The notes under the pieces: model-generated | What the model was told of the DNA's origin: nothing | What the model saw: only the letters and a program-made list of their open reading frames with translations | The model's database searches: none | Made by a program: the position numbers and the translations under genes | Part shown: piece by piece, positions 34,815 to 47,708 of the stretch | Position numbering within the stretch: the first letter of the stretch is position 1 | Layout: each line of letters opens with the position of its first letter | Source: Purpureocillium takamizusanense | Taxonomy: Eukaryota; Ascomycota; Sordariomycetes; Hypocreales; Ophiocordycipitaceae | NCBI RefSeq assembly: GCF_022605165.1 | Contig: NC_063069.1 | Coordinates: forward strand, 620,001 to 684,000 | Direction of reading: 5' to 3' | DNA length: 64,000 nucleotides

Positions 34815-37800
34815 CTTCGCTGATGTTGGTTGCCCTTCTAGGCAGGGCCGGGGACGACGGTTAGAAGCAAGGCGTGTTGTGTAACCTGACCACCAAGACC
34901 GTTAAGGCCAACTGGCTTGCTTTTGCTGAGGCAGAGAGAAGGCGAGGACTTGTCTCGCAGGGATGTTGAACAATAACACGGGGGTGGAGTTGGCCCTGGC
35001 GTGGAGGTCCGTGTCAAGAGGGGGACGTGACAAGAAGATTAGGGGAGGGGTCGCGAGGTTTTATGAGGGAAAACGCTTGGGCGTGGTGCCACTGACGACG
35101 CGGTGCGAGCATGGGCGTCTCGTGCGTCTGGAACAGTGACTGACTACTTGAGCTGCTACCGACAGACGTGATGCGGAAATGCGGGCTACGTGGGGTGGCG
35201 GTTCCGGAGTCTGTGGATGGACAACCAGGGGACAGCAGCTTGTGGAGGACTGCATACAAGCACTTACTACATGCAGGTTGGGGGGGCTGATGGCGGGACG
35301 ATCGAGCGGAGCCGTGTGGACGCGAAGCAGATTGTCCGGCAATGCGTAGTGTGCCATTGCAAAAGGCAAGTCTTGGTGTGGCATAGTGCGGGATGTGGAG
35401 TCATGGAGCGGCGCAGGCGGTAGAGCTCGGGCAGGCCGAGAAGAGGAAGCGCAAGCTTTCGCAGAGTCGAGGGAGCGGGTCGCGGGGTGAGCGGCGAATG
35501 CCCTACCTGCCCACCAAGAGATGAGAACTCAAAGCCCAGTCGCGGCCGTAGTTGCTGGACTGCGGCGAACATCTTGCCTTGGTCCAGAGATAGCCAGCGG
35601 ACGACCACGCAGAGACTGCGCAGGCGGACGAGGCTGGGGATAGCGTCATCTCGGCCTGATTGGGGGAACTCGTCCGTGGCCGAGAGTCGACGTTTGGAAA
35701 GTGTTTGGGTGGCGTCAAGGGTGGGAAAGGGCCGACACGGGCGCTGGGTCTGTCTGTCCTACAAGTCCAGTCAGAGCGGCTTGGTGGTCTGATGGCGCTG
35801 CGTGCGGCAACCACGTACCTATTTGAGTCGGGTTTGACCTTGTTTCGACACCCCACACTTTGTGTGGGGATGACGATGTTGCGAAGGAGTTGGGTGGCAG
35901 GATTGCCGGGGCCGGCAAACGTGCGATGCAAGCCACTGGCGTGCCGAATGGCGCCGCCCGGCAGCGGTTGGCTGCGTCTGGCAACCAGCACGCAACCCGT
36001 GACCGCGCGGCTGAGCTGGCGGGGCGAATGGGCGGCAGCAGAGCAATCCAGGCAAAAAGCTAGCTGGGCACGCGCGAGGTGGTGGGTGCGCCGTTGAAGA
36101 AGTCTAGTAGGAGTTTAATGATCGTGATGAGGATGGTGAAGGGGGGAGGAGGAACAGAAGAGGATCATGATGATGGTGTTGTTGCGGGGTTTTGACACGG
36201 CGCCGTCCTGCGGAAGGTGCGCTTGACTCTCCTTCGTGGAGCGCTTGCCAAACTGCTGCTTGCTTCCCCATACCCCGTACCGTTCGTCCGTCACAAGGGA
36301 AGCTACTGCTCTGGATAGTTCCTTCCTTTCTGTCACTTATCAGCACAAGACTTCCCAATACGGCAAGATAGTTCCTTCCCTCCCCTGCCATCTTGGATAG
36401 GGCATGTACTTCGTACTTCGTATACTGTACGTACCGGGTCGCATTGCATCGCGCTTTCCTTCACGATTGTTGTCCAGGCACACGCTCCATCGCTCCCGCA
36501 ACGCCAAACCTCGCACGAAAGGAGCACTCTCAGCCCTCTTTTACCTCCAACATCACGATGCATCACGTAACACAGCCATCACCAGCATTGCGCCGACATC
36601 ATCGGCCTTTCATCACATGCACAGCACTTGATGGCACCAGATCCCGATGTCGCGGCAGCGCCAGGCGAGCCCCACACAGTCACACCCCGCTTGTCTGTGT
36701 AAGTGCTGGCAACGCCAGTGGCCCTCCCCACCCCAAACAGCTTCCTTCGCCTCCGACCGGGCGAGGCGGTCTCGACAACGCCAATCGGCAGGCGACGACG
36801 CGCACAAGGTTCGATTTCTACCGGCCAGTTTCGCAAACGCGTCACCGCCACAGTCTGCCCGATTACTAACGTCGGGCCTGCAGCCCTGACCCCAACTCAA
36901 AGGCAGAGATGGCAGAGTCCAGACCCGCGTTGCGGCAGGCCTTGGAGGCTTCCTCGTTCTCGGCCGACTTGTCCGTCGCCTTGTCCAGTTCCACCTAACA
37001 CAATGTGCCCCAAACAGGCAATCAGGAAGGGGGATGGCTGGCCCAGAGTCCAACATTGTAGATGTTGCGCGGCTGAACGTCTAGTTGAAGCTTAAGCGAC
37101 ATGCGAGCTGGGCCGATGCGGGGATCCAGCTCCGGGCGTCGCTTCCGCCGTCTTGGGCGCGGCGCGTCACGGTTACGACAGGGCCGATTTCGCATCTCGG
37201 CCGCTCCCAGATGAGGCATCACCAGCTTGGACCCGTCACAAATGCCACCCGAGTCTGACCTGCATGTTTGGTCCCGCAGCACCGTCTGTGAAACCCTCGA
37301 GCCAGCCTGTCGTCCGCCCTTGCATGCAGCAACAGTCCGCAAAACGCCCCGCTAGCGAGACTGGGCGTATGAATGACGTCTGCCATTCGAGCACAACCCT
37401 TGCCGTGGTATTCTGTGATCTCTCGTAGAGAAGCGCAAACCTCGTCAGGCGAGACCAATGTCGAGATGATGCTTCATCGTCGTCAGCTTCTTGGTCGTCT
37501 TGAGTAGCCTGGCGCGGCTCAGAATGATTCTTCAGCTTGCCATGCGTGCGTGTCGCAACCTGACGATCGGCAGAACTCTATCCGAGGCTCCAAGGAACGG
37601 AGTCGTCGGCCCGACGCCCCCAAGACGCACCAGGGTTTGCCCACCATTACGGCCCCGGATTGATGCCGCTCTCTTTGTCTGCCGCCCGGGCGCTCGGCAG
37701 CGGCTCGGTCGCATTGTGGAACCGCCTGCCGCGAGAAGGTCCGCAGGAGGCACAGCACATTAGACTAAAAAGATTACCGTTCAATCTACTTCGTACAGCA

Positions 37801-38132
37801 ACAGCTCAGGCGCTTCCATTGCTTGCCAGCAAGGTTCTTGTTGAGAAGGCGGTCGACATGCGCAACCCACTCTGACCGCCTCGCCACTGGCCCGTCCCAA
37901 TAGAACGAGAGAGGGCAACGGCGAGAACTATTCGATAGCGGTGCCCTACGTACACCGCAGTCCGTTTGCGGCGACAATAGCATCAACCAGGCCCCCGGGC
38001 CCATCTTTCATGCTTGTCCACAAGCTCCCGACCGAACAAGCATCACGTCGCTGCGAGAAGCACTCGTCACAGTTGAATGTTGATCGCGCTCGCTCGATTA
38101 TGCCATTATCTAATTAGTTTCTCTTCAACCCC
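34815..38132. other. Intergenic, 3.3 kb
   Basis: Upstream region of the transporter gene and downstream region of the large membrane-protein gene. It contains two members of the recurrent motif: a doubled GTACTTCGTACTTCGTATAC at 36406-36425 and TACTTCGTACAG at 37787-37798. The open frames here overlap on both strands and show no domain or splice support. Confidence 0.45.
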
Positions 38133-41100
38133 TCAAAGCCAGCCACGGCTGGAACTCAACCTCTTATAACTATTCCCCTTTATCGCGACATAGTCCCTGG
38201 CGGTGCTGAGGCCTTCCACCGCGTACTTTCCTCGCCAGGGCCTCTCGTTGGCCTCCTCGAAGAAATAATGGTTTGAGTTTTTCGCATATTCCACTCGCCA
38301 CGGCACAACAAGATCTCGCTGCTGCGGACCCCCGCCACAACTCCCCTTGAGCTGCGCGCTTGGAGGGCTGTTGATCGCCAGCGCGAACAGATTCTGCGGC
38401 TCGGTGTAGTCGGTGACTTGCTCTGCGCGCAAGAGCACGAGCACGAGACAGCAGACGTTGATGATGAAGATGATGACAAGAACGACGTAGAATATGCGCT
38501 GCCACGAGTTGATGTGGCCGGATGTGTACTGCTGCGTTATGACGGAGCTGTGGAAGGAATCCGGGGCTCCTGGCGCACCAAGGATATGCTTGTTGTAGTC
38601 CCAGTAGTGCCGGAACGGCGTGTCAATGGATGATATGAGCAGCGTGGAGCTTGCGTACACGGCCAGCGCCTCGGCTATGGACGGTTGGATAGGCGGTAAG
38701 GTCGGGTGTTGTAAAGCGAGCTGCGTCAGGATGCGAGCTGAAGAGGCGTTGCTGTACGTGACGCCGCCGTTGAGGGCCATGGAAAGTCCCCATTGCGCGG
38801 CGATCCACTGTCAAAAACTCTGTCAGCCTCATCTATGCGGGCAACGCATGCTGCGGGCGAGGCTCGTACCTTCCAGTCGAGAGACGCAGTCGGCCACTCG
38901 CCTTTGAAGTCGGGGGACTTCTCTGGCGTCCAGTGGTATGCGTCCATGTCGTTGGGGTCCTCGCAGTGGGCTTGCATGCTGGCACCGGCCGTCCCCGAGA
39001 TGTTGAAGTGAGTCGAGCACGCCGGGGAGACAAAGGAGCGCATCTCACACAGCGTATAGTTGGTCATGAGCGGGCTCTTGGCGAGGACGTAGAAGGCCGT
39101 CGCGCCAGGCGCACCGGTCGAGTTGGTGACGGTGTTGTAGTCCTTGGGATACTGCAAGGGGGGGGGGGGGGGGATCGGATGTCAGCCCGAGAGCTACATA
39201 CACGCATGGCCGGCGACGACGACTTACTAGTTGAAACACGGGGGGTATCCTGTCGTACTTGGGGCCCCAGCGAAAGATGTCGTCGACGACAGTCTGGTTG
39301 AGATAGTCCTTTTTGCCGTCGGCGTCGAACCACGTGGGGACATCGCTGCTCCATTGCTTCCATCTGACGTCTTGCACTCCGACGTCTTGCAGCTTCATGG
39401 TCTGGGCTTGGGGCCAGTCGATGTATACCAGGGGCTTGAGCTCGTCCTGGTCCATGTTGACGCACATGACGTTGATGGCGGGGGAGACGACGCCGGCGCG
39501 GATGGCGTACTCGCCGACGCCGGCGAGGTCGTCGGGCTGGAGGATGCCGTTGACGGGGTCGCGGGCGGCGGTGTAGACGCCGGGATGGGGCATGGCGAGG
39601 GTGACGTTGTTGATGATGCGGCCGCCGTGGGCCTTGGCCTGGGCGGCGACGTCGCTCGAGTCGGTCTGGATCCAGGCCGACGACATGGTGGTGTTGTCGT
39701 AGAGCAGGGTGGTTCCCGCGGGGCGGCGGCCGACGGTGCCGACGACGCGGCTGGTGCCGTTGTCGCTGATGGCGGTCCACTCGGTCATAAAGGACAGCAG
39801 GTTGCGGAAGGACTGGCCCGAGAACTGGACGTTGAGGCACGACTCCTGGGCGTTGGGGTCGGCGACGGTGTCGAAGAGCGAGGGGCACACCTCCTTGACG
39901 TAGGCGGCGTTTGCGTACGAGGAGCGGACGCGGCCCTGCAGCTCGACGGCCTCCCAGGCGCCAAACTTGAGCTTGGGGGCGACCATGGCGTCCGAGGCGG
40001 TGGTGTAGAACATGGCGGCGATGGTGGCCGTCAGGGACAGCGCGCCGAGGACCGTGAGACCCGCGTAGGGGATCGTCTCAAAGTGCGTGATGAGGTAGCC
40101 CGGCTGGATGACCCAGTTGCGCATCGTCATCTCGGCGAGCGTCACGCCCGTCGAGCGCCGCGCGATGGCCCGCCGCGTGAGCACCTGCCCGACGCACGAG
40201 ATGAAGACGGTCACAAAGGAGAGCTCGATGGTCTTGGCCACGAGCGCCGTCACCAGCGTCGCCGTCGATGGGATCACGCCGCCCCCGCGCGACGAGATCT
40301 TGTGGCCCCAGCGCGGCTGCACAAACGCCACCACCATCCAGAGCGCTGACATGACGGTCGAGTACACGGACAGCGCGAGGATGATGACGGAGATCCAGCT
40401 GTTGCGCTTCTTGAGGATGTCCTCCCTCGACCAGCAGTACGTCGGCGGCTCGGCTGTAACAAAAAAGTCAGTCAGTCAGTCAGCCAGTTTCCGTCAGTCT
40501 CCCCCAAAGGTCAACATGCTATTTGGGGGGCCCGGTGTCCGGCGATTACATACCAAACTTCCTCTTGAACACCTCATCGTCGCAGCTGTCGTCTCCCGCA
40601 TCCGCCTCCACGTCGTCCAGCCCACTCGACGAAACCCCTACCCCTGGTTGTTTATTATCGCTGCCAGACCGCAAGGAGGGAGGCTCATCGTCTTCAAGCG
40701 GTGGCTGCTGCTGCTGCTGCTCCTGCTGTTGCGGCATGTGACTTTGTCGCAGCGCGTGTGCCTCTGGATACACTGCCCTGCCTCTCGGTAGGCTGGCGAC
40801 CTGTCTCTTCCGGGAGCGCCCCGGGACGAGCGCGTCTCGTATGCGACCCAGGAACGGCGGCGCCCTGGACAGCCGGCCCTTGTGCTGCGGGACGGGGGGC
40901 TCCCCGCTGCTCAGGGGCCAGCTGATGGTTCGGCCGTGACGAGAGCGCGCCGCGCCGGCATCGCTGCGGCGAGGCTGCGGAGACGTCTGCCTTTCCTGCT
41001 GGTGGTGGTGATGGTGGTTCGACAAGACGCTGCTGCTGCGCGACGACGGCGGCGGCGAGCTCTTGGAGCCGACGGGCACGCGAAGCGGCACCGAGAATCG

Positions 41101-41487
41101 CTTATCATTAGTAGTATTGGTGATGCTATTATTATCGTCAGAGGGCGCATCTGGGCCGCCGCCGTTTTGCTGCTGCTGCTGCTGCTGCTGCTGCTGTGGC
41201 GCCGCGTCCTGCTCGTCCGCAATGTCCGCCTCGACACTGCCAAGGGCCGGCGTCGCGGCGCTGCGGCTGCTCCGACTGCCGCAATCAGTCGACACCCTGT
41301 CCTCGGCGGCGACGTGCGAGGGCACGCGCTGGTACGTCTGGTACTGGACCTGGCGGTCGAGGCTGCCGATGTGGAAGCTCTCGATGGTGGGCGATGCTGA
41401 GGACAGCGGGGAGACGGCGTTTTCGTCGAACTCGGGGACGGCGGTGAGGGCCCGCGAGGGGGAGATGGAGAGGTTGCTGCTGGCCAT
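38133..41487 (-). CDS. Fungal four-span membrane protein with large glycosylated ectodomain
   Basis: Four exons: 41487-40554, 40453-39228, 39151-38870 and 38807-38133, joined in frame to 1038 residues. Residues 1-310 are cytosol-type: Ser/Arg-rich with a run of ten Gln, a His run and an acidic end. Three spans follow (ISVIILALSVYSTVMSALWM, TLVTALVAKTIELSFVTVFI, GLTVLGALSLTATIAAMFY). A long soluble part of about 430 residues then carries at least eight Asn-X-Ser/Thr sites (NGT, NTT, NVT, NQT, NST, NYT, NIS, NAS) and many Cys. A fourth span (FYVVLVIIFIINVCCLVLVLL) and a cytosolic tail close it. This predicts a plasma-membrane or secretory-pathway protein with an extracytosolic domain. I recognise it as a conserved type of Sordariomycete hypothetical protein but cannot name its function. 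The second intron (39152-39227) contains a 16-base G tract. Confidence 0.88.
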
Positions 41488-44400
41488 GATGATGGGGGAG
41501 GGGAGAGGGAAAGCAAGAGGCCCGGCGAAGGAAGGCCCCTGGGGTTGGTGACCACACTATGTGTATATGTGTGTGTGTATGAGTACTGCGGCGGATGCTG
41601 GGGAGGAACAATGTTACCGCATCGCTGGGTTGCTCGATCCGAGGACGGCGGTTGCTGTCGCGATATCCTCACGCAGCTTCTGTCCTGGCCTCTCTTTCTC
41701 TCCCCGAGCACGAGTGAATCACTCAGTTGCGACCAACGCAACGTTTCCGATGCAAACCGAGTAACCTTTCAGTCCAGTATCTCAACGAGCGAAAGTGTCA
41801 GTCAAGGCCGACGGGAGCAGTGTCTGATCGGACAAGGTCTCTCTCTCCCCCTCCAAAAAGAGACAAGGATACAATACACGATGAGATGAAGATGGGATCA
41901 AGACGACGAAAAAGGAGAAAGAGAGAGAAAGAAAGAGAGGGCTGGACCGGGTGTAAGTCCGCTTGGGTATAATGTGGCTGGAGGGGCGGTGCACATGGGT
42001 TTCAAGACGGAAACAAACGTACAAAGGAGGCCACGTGCCCAGCTGCACGAACCCGCTCCGCAAAATGGCGCGTCTCTGCGCTCTTGTTTGCTACGACTCT
42101 CCTTTTTCCTCTCTGTCCTTTCTTTGTGTGCTATAGCCCTTCCCCCCCCCCTGACTGACTGATGGTCTGGCGCCCGGGTCGTCGTCGGAGCTGGACTTGT
42201 GGCGGTTGCGGCCGGGCCCCCCGCGCTCCCCTCGGACCAGATCACGACCGACGCAGGAGGCGGGTAGAAAGCGGGTGATGGAGGGACGAGGATGAGAAAA
42301 AGAGGACAATCAACCCTTATCCGACAAGTCTGCGAGGGTTCTGTCTTGCCCTGAGGGAGGATCGGTCTGATACCCGAACCAAGACAGGCAGGCAGGCAGG
42401 CAGACCAGCCCCGGAAAGAAGGAAAAGGCAGTCCCGGGCAGGTGCGTAGATTAATGTCGCAGAGGGAGAAAGGAAAAAAGAGGGTTGCGTCTGTATTGTA
42501 CTGCACAGGTGGCAAGGAAAAAGACAGAGAGAGAGAGAAGAAGGCAGGACACTGGGGGGCAGCGGCTGGAGAGAACAAACTGCCAAAGTAACCTGGTACT
42601 ACACATACAGTACTGTACATGCAACGGCAGCAAGCGCACCAAAACCCACTGGCCCGGTCTATGACCGACGACAACGACGACGTTGGGCGAGGTGACGACA
42701 TGGGGCAGGGCAGCAGCTCGCTCCATTCCCATTCCCATTCCCTGTCCTCGCGGAGCACGAGCACGCACCCCAACAAGGCTGCAGGGCCTGTCCATCAGGC
42801 TGCCTGCCTGCCTGTCTGTCTGTGAGCTGCAGTCAAACCAACGTGCATGTGTTGGCCCGCCTTGTGCAACGCACGGCGGTTGTGTGTGTGTGTGTGTTTG
42901 TGAGAGTGTCCTGAGGGACCGGGGGGGGGGGGGGGGGGGGACATTTCCTGCCGCAGCAAGGTGCTGGTACTCCTCCCCTCGCCGCCCAGGCGTTTCAAGA
43001 CACGAAACTCGGCGTCTGTATTTCGTCCTTGTGCTGCAAATGTAAGTATGCGACGACGTGGAACGATTTGAGGCGAGCAGCGACAAGACGGGGGGCGGGG
43101 GGGCAACGGTCCCATGGTGACGAGAAAGCTCGGGGAGGAGTCTTGCAGCAAGACTGCTGCTGGAGCTTCGGGAGAGCAAACAACAAGAATAGAAGCTCCC
43201 GGGGGAGGATGGCTTGAGAGCGCGAGGGTTACAGCCTCCCCCGGCTCGTCCCTAGCCTTGGCGCAACGGATACAGTACCTATCCTCTCTCTGGGTCAGGA
43301 TTCAGCAGCGCCATCGTGATGGGGGCATTCTGATCCGTGGGCCGTGCAGCCCGATCCTTTCCTTCATAGACACCGGGACTCCACTGGTACGTGCGTGAGG
43401 CTCTTCTCAGCCGTCCCTCTCCCCCGCGTCGGAATCTTGATGCTCTCACAGAACAAAAAAAGAAGACACAGCCTCATTCATGTAGCCCTTCGGCTCCGGC
43501 CTTGTTTCCCCCTCTTCCCACCCGCGCCACGCCACGCAGCTAGTGGTGCGGTTCGTGCGACCTCCCGCCCGCGGCCCAATGATGGCCATAGCCTTGCCAT
43601 GCGGGGATGGTGGATGAGTGCGTGAGAGTCTACATAGAGAGGGGGCTGGGGGGGCGAGAGGAAAAGCAAGAGACGGAGAGACGGGAAGAGAGAGCTCCCA
43701 ACACGCAACAGCTCCGCTTGACCTTACCTTGCTTGGGCATGACCAACTCTTTTCATCATTGGCCCTCTCGTCCATCAATGTTGGCCGCGGGAGGAAGAAA
43801 AAAGAACAGAAGGAAGCAACCCCCTGCCCCAGCCCTCAGCACCCACGCATCAGCAATAGCAGCAGCAGCAGGCGGTGGTAAGTTGGTAACCAACACCAGC
43901 AGCAAGCAGGTGAAAGAAAGTGGGGGAGAGAGCAAAAAGGCAAGGCAGGGAGTTGAGGCGTGCGCCTGCATGCCCCGGCTGCAGTGGCTGCACGGCACCA
44001 CGTTCATTGGAGCAGGCATCTGAGTTTTGGGCAGAAACAGGGGTGGTGATGCTGTTGCTGCTGCTGCTGCGGGTGGCAGGGCCAACGCCTCGTCGCCTGC
44101 GCATGGTTCATTCTTGTGTGTGTGATTTTTGATGCAGTGAGTTAGTACTGTACTGTGCTTTTCGTCGGCTCGCTCCTAATGGGCGGGTGCTGCATATATT
44201 ACTTGTCCTGTAGTAGCATGTTATTATGTACTTCGTATATGGTTGTTGTACTGTACAGTATCTGGGGAAGGGCGTTTTGTGCCTGTGTGCTTCGTGCCCA
44301 AACTGCCGTTGTTGTCCATGCTTCAGTGCCTGCGCCACGACCACCACACCAGGCACGCACGCCCCTCCACCCTCGGCTATTTTTGGGTCCCGTACAAACA

Positions 44401-45227
44401 TGCTTCATGGCCTATCCCATCTTGGGTGCTTTGTTTCGTCAAAATGGTGGCGGTCGGCTGTTGTGCATGTCCGCTGTCCCGCGTGTACGAGTAGTACTGT
44501 GCTATAGTAAGTAGCATTGGTGCTGCGCGATGATGATGATGATGATGGCCCGATGGAACCGTCTATTCCCAAGAATGCAGACCCTGGGCCCGAGAAGTGC
44601 CGGCTTCTGCTTGTCATGGCTGGGGGCACCGGGAAAGGTTCCTCACGCTTTCGTCGTCAGACGCAGAAGAAGGGAGGGTGGGCTTCCCTTCACCGCTGCG
44701 GGAGAAGATATCGAGCAGAAAGCGGACATGGAGACCAGACTAGAGATGCCGCATGCGCGAGCAATCGCACAGCGTGATATTGGGGGCCGGTGGTACATAC
44801 ATGTGTAGGCAGCGCGGGGAAAAGATGTGCGGCGAGAATCTGTTTGTCAAGTCAATACCGTACAATGCACAATGCACAGCTGCCTCTTTCTCTCTCTCCC
44901 GACCTAGCGCAAGGCTACCTAGTAGGTAGGCAAGCCTGCCTGCCCGTGTAAGTGCATGCATGACATTGGCGTTGCGTGCCGTGCGGTGGTGGTGCAACAA
45001 CAGCAGCAGCGTCACATCTGCGTTCAGCTCGCCTTCCAGTCCAACACACAATGCATGTTGTACAAGAGAGCGGTAAGCACTGTACCACCCATGGCCGCCC
45101 AGATTTTCTCCCCGCGATGAATGTGTGTTTGTGTGTGAGAGAGTTGATTCCGATTCCCGCACTCGATGCCGCTGACCGGGGACGACGACCCCTTGCCTCG
45201 CAGGCCGGAAGGGGGGGGGGGGCCTCC
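41488..45227. other. Intergenic, 3.7 kb, rich in simple repeats
   Basis: No gene supported. It contains poly-G runs (near 42920-42940), GT dinucleotides (near 42880), CTGC/CTGT runs, ATG trinucleotides (near 44530), and a GTACTTCGTATA element at 44228-44239. A 292-codon minus frame (41898-42776) is Ser/Leu/Pro-rich over pyrimidine tracts and is rejected. The segment next to 41487 should be the promoter of the four-span membrane protein. Confidence 0.45.
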
Positions 45228-45372
45228 GCACAGACGAAACATGAAGGCCTCACGACATGCTGCGTCACAACGCATGGACAACGTTCTATTTCGCATCTAC
45301 TATTTATCGGGCACTCACTGCTTTGCATCCGCCCCCCCCCCCTGCTTCGTACATACAGTACTGTTGCGGGGA
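45228..45372 (+). repeat. Left copy of a diverged direct repeat
   Basis: This segment matches 47935-48076 in the same orientation. Shared blocks include TTCTATTTCG[C/T]ATC, G[C/T]ACT[C/T]ACTGC, [C/T]TT[G/A]CAT[C/T]CGC and TTC[G/A]TA[C/T]ATA[C/T]AGTA. Nearly all differences are transitions, and the left copy keeps the C or G. It lies upstream of the orphan gene at 45903 and includes a poly-C run. The outer limits are uncertain by about 20-30 bases. Confidence 0.65.
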
Positions 45373-45902
45373 GGCAGCAAACCCCCGTCCAGCTCTTCAT
45401 TTATGTCAAGGGGGCGCAAAATCCGGAACCATCTGCCGCCCTGTTCGATGTCGTCGTCCGCCGATCTTAAACGACAGCGCACATCACCAGACCCCAGCCA
45501 CACACACCGTCATATCACCTGACCGCCATCTGACATGGAGTCACCAACCGTTTCCCATGTCTTGCCAGCGTGGTTCGTTGAGGCGGAAACACCCATTGCC
45601 CGACGGCAGCACGCGGCGTCGCGGCGCAGGGTGTATGTCAGAGTAGACCAATACGGCGTGATAGCTCCAGTCCTCTCCTGCACCCACGAGTAGTATCACA
45701 ATGCTTGGACTCTATTTTACTCAATTACCATATCTCGGCTGGGTCAGTAGTCAGTATACACGAGCCACGTAACTACGCCACAGCACAAAAGCGCTGCCAA
45801 GGCTCAAATGAGACAAACAAACGTCGCATTTTCCTCGCACGGCAAATCTCATTCAGTGCGCAAGATCACGAGGATACGGCCCAAATTTACCGCTCCTTCA
45901 TA

Positions 45903-47708
45903 ATGCAAGACTGCCTCCAGCCAGACTACGAAGTCTTGAAGCAATACTACGAACGGGCGTATCGGCTATGGCATGGACTATACCAAGCGGGACTTGCCTC
46001 TCCATTTGATGCAACAGCGTTGAACATTCAGCACGCGTTTCCTCGGCATCCTTATCTCGTTAGGGAGCTACAGCTCGACCGGCGCTCCACAGGCGTGCTC
46101 TACGCTACAGGAAAGTCCACTTGGCAGCCGGCTTCAGGCAGTTGTTCGCTGCCGGCCTTCGAGAAGACATATGCCTTCTCGGTGACTGCAAGGCGCCCCA
46201 TCGTTATATCCCTGGGACCAATCGATGGGGTTGGAGGCGTAGGTGTCTTCGGCGAGCATGGTGGCCACGTCTCTCTCCTTACGCTCGCTTGGGCATACAC
46301 CCTGTCCCAGCGATGGAGTGAGATCATCCCCGGTGCAGAAGCCGTTCAGTATACCGATAACCTAGCTATACTATCGGACTGCAGAAACGGCTATGAAGAC
46401 CGCCTCAGCCGAGTCATGGACGTGGGTGTGGTCACAAACGAAGCCTTACGCTGGTGGACAGCGATTCTTGCACCCGGAGAAGGATGGATCGCCCGTATTC
46501 ATCATCAAGGCCAAGACCTCAGATCCCCATGGTCTATCAGCCTGCAATCGTCAGAACCACTAGTGTTGTGTTTTCGAACTGCACAGTCCCGTTGCGGTCA
46601 TCAAGCGCCTCCATCTTTCTCAACTGCAGCGCAGTATATTGCCGACTACGCAAGTTATCACGGAGTCGAAGATCAGAGCGATGCGGCCTTCACAGCGGCA
46701 TTACTGCTCCCAACCAGGCGTTACGTCTCGGAAACGCTTAACTGGCCCCTTCCCACCCAACGCAACACTCCGCCTAAAGTATCCGCCAAGCATTATTCGC
46801 CCCCGTGGGGTCAAGACCGCGTTCAGTTAGATAGGCTGCTGACCATGAGCTGCAACGCTACAGGGATGTTATCTTTACTGAGCAGCAGTTTCGTCGACCC
46901 AGACATACCGTGTAATGTCTGTGGCGCTTGGATGCAGGGGGCTTTTGCTGTACTTGATACGCCAGCCACCCAGGAGCCATACATCCTGGCGAATACGCTC
47001 CTACAGAGGTCCCCCCATCTGGGCTTTCTGTGGCTAGGTGCTATACTCGTCGATATACAGGGCTATATCATGAGGTGGGCACGTCCGGTCGCATACAATC
47101 TTGACCTGCATTCGGCGGCCTGGACGGGGACGTTCGTTTCCTTTATCCAGCGAGCCGTTGTGATCTCTACAGATGGCTGTGAGACGATTCAACGAGCGGA
47201 CGAGGCGCGGCTCATGTTTCTATCGCAAACCGAACACCATGGCAGTCTGCCCCTCGTCCCCTTTCCCCCATTTGGAGCGATCGCTGTAAAGGACTGCGTC
47301 CTAGAGGTGCAATTGCACGCGAACTGTCATGGCAGTCACGAGCTACGATATCTACGTTGGACTTGGGACTGCAATGACGGCATCAAAGTCACCCAAGTCT
47401 CCGACAGCAGTAGCCCACTGCAAATCGGTCAATCGGGCGGAAGTGGCACCGATGATATCATCGTTCGCTACGACAAGCTTGACCACGAAAGGGATTGCTC
47501 GGAGGGCATGACGATGAACATATTCAAATGGCTTCGTGATGCGGACGGATTCCCGGTTGCCGAGCGTGGTATACGAGAGTGGATTGATGATGATTCGAGC
47601 TCAGGGGATGAGAGCGTTGCGCCGGAAGGCGACGGGAGGTCGGCTAGAAATGACCGTTTTGGTCTGTGGGTATCTCAAGTAGTTACGGCGCGATCGTATT
47701 CAATTTGA
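45903..47708 (+). CDS. Orphan fungal protein, function unknown
   Basis: An intron-free frame of 601 codons from the first in-frame ATG at 45903; the frame is open upstream to about 45705 but without ATG, so a spliced 5' exon is possible (an out-of-frame ATG lies at 45701). The product is soluble, without signal peptide or clear membrane span. Notable stretches are RWWTAILAPGEGWIA, FGEHGGHVSLLTLAWAYTLS, FRTAQSRCGH and NVCGAWMQGAF; the tail is acidic (IDDDSSSGDES). It resembles a family of large hypothetical proteins in variable regions of Hypocreales genomes, but this is a recollection I cannot check, and no catalytic motif is evident. Codon use is less GC-biased than in the neighbours, and the gene sits between two diverged direct repeats, which suggests a mobile or duplicated accessory segment. 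Confidence 0.65.
   Translation: MQDCLQPDYEVLKQYYERAYRLWHGLYQAGLASPFDATALNIQHAFPRHPYLVRELQLDRRSTGVLYATGKSTWQPASGSCSLPAFEKTYAFSVTARRPIVISLGPIDGVGGVGVFGEHGGHVSLLTLAWAYTLSQRWSEIIPGAEAVQYTDNLAILSDCRNGYEDRLSRVMDVGVVTNEALRWWTAILAPGEGWIARIHHQGQDLRSPWSISLQSSEPLVLCFRTAQSRCGHQAPPSFSTAAQYIADYASYHGVEDQSDAAFTAALLLPTRRYVSETLNWPLPTQRNTPPKVSAKHYSPPWGQDRVQLDRLLTMSCNATGMLSLLSSSFVDPDIPCNVCGAWMQGAFAVLDTPATQEPYILANTLLQRSPHLGFLWLGAILVDIQGYIMRWARPVAYNLDLHSAAWTGTFVSFIQRAVVISTDGCETIQRADEARLMFLSQTEHHGSLPLVPFPPFGAIAVKDCVLEVQLHANCHGSHELRYLRWTWDCNDGIKVTQVSDSSSPLQIGQSGGSGTDDIIVRYDKLDHERDCSEGMTMNIFKWLRDADGFPVAERGIREWIDDDSSSGDESVAPEGDGRSARNDRFGLWVSQVVTARSYSI

Noticed and set aside
39231..40349. 372-codon plus-strand frame opposite the four-span membrane protein
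   Set aside because: Gly/Val/Asp-rich antisense product of GC-biased codons; no domain, and the minus strand is clearly coding.
41898..42776. 292-codon minus-strand frame
   Set aside because: Ser/Leu/Pro/Phe runs over simple pyrimidine repeats, not a protein-like sequence.
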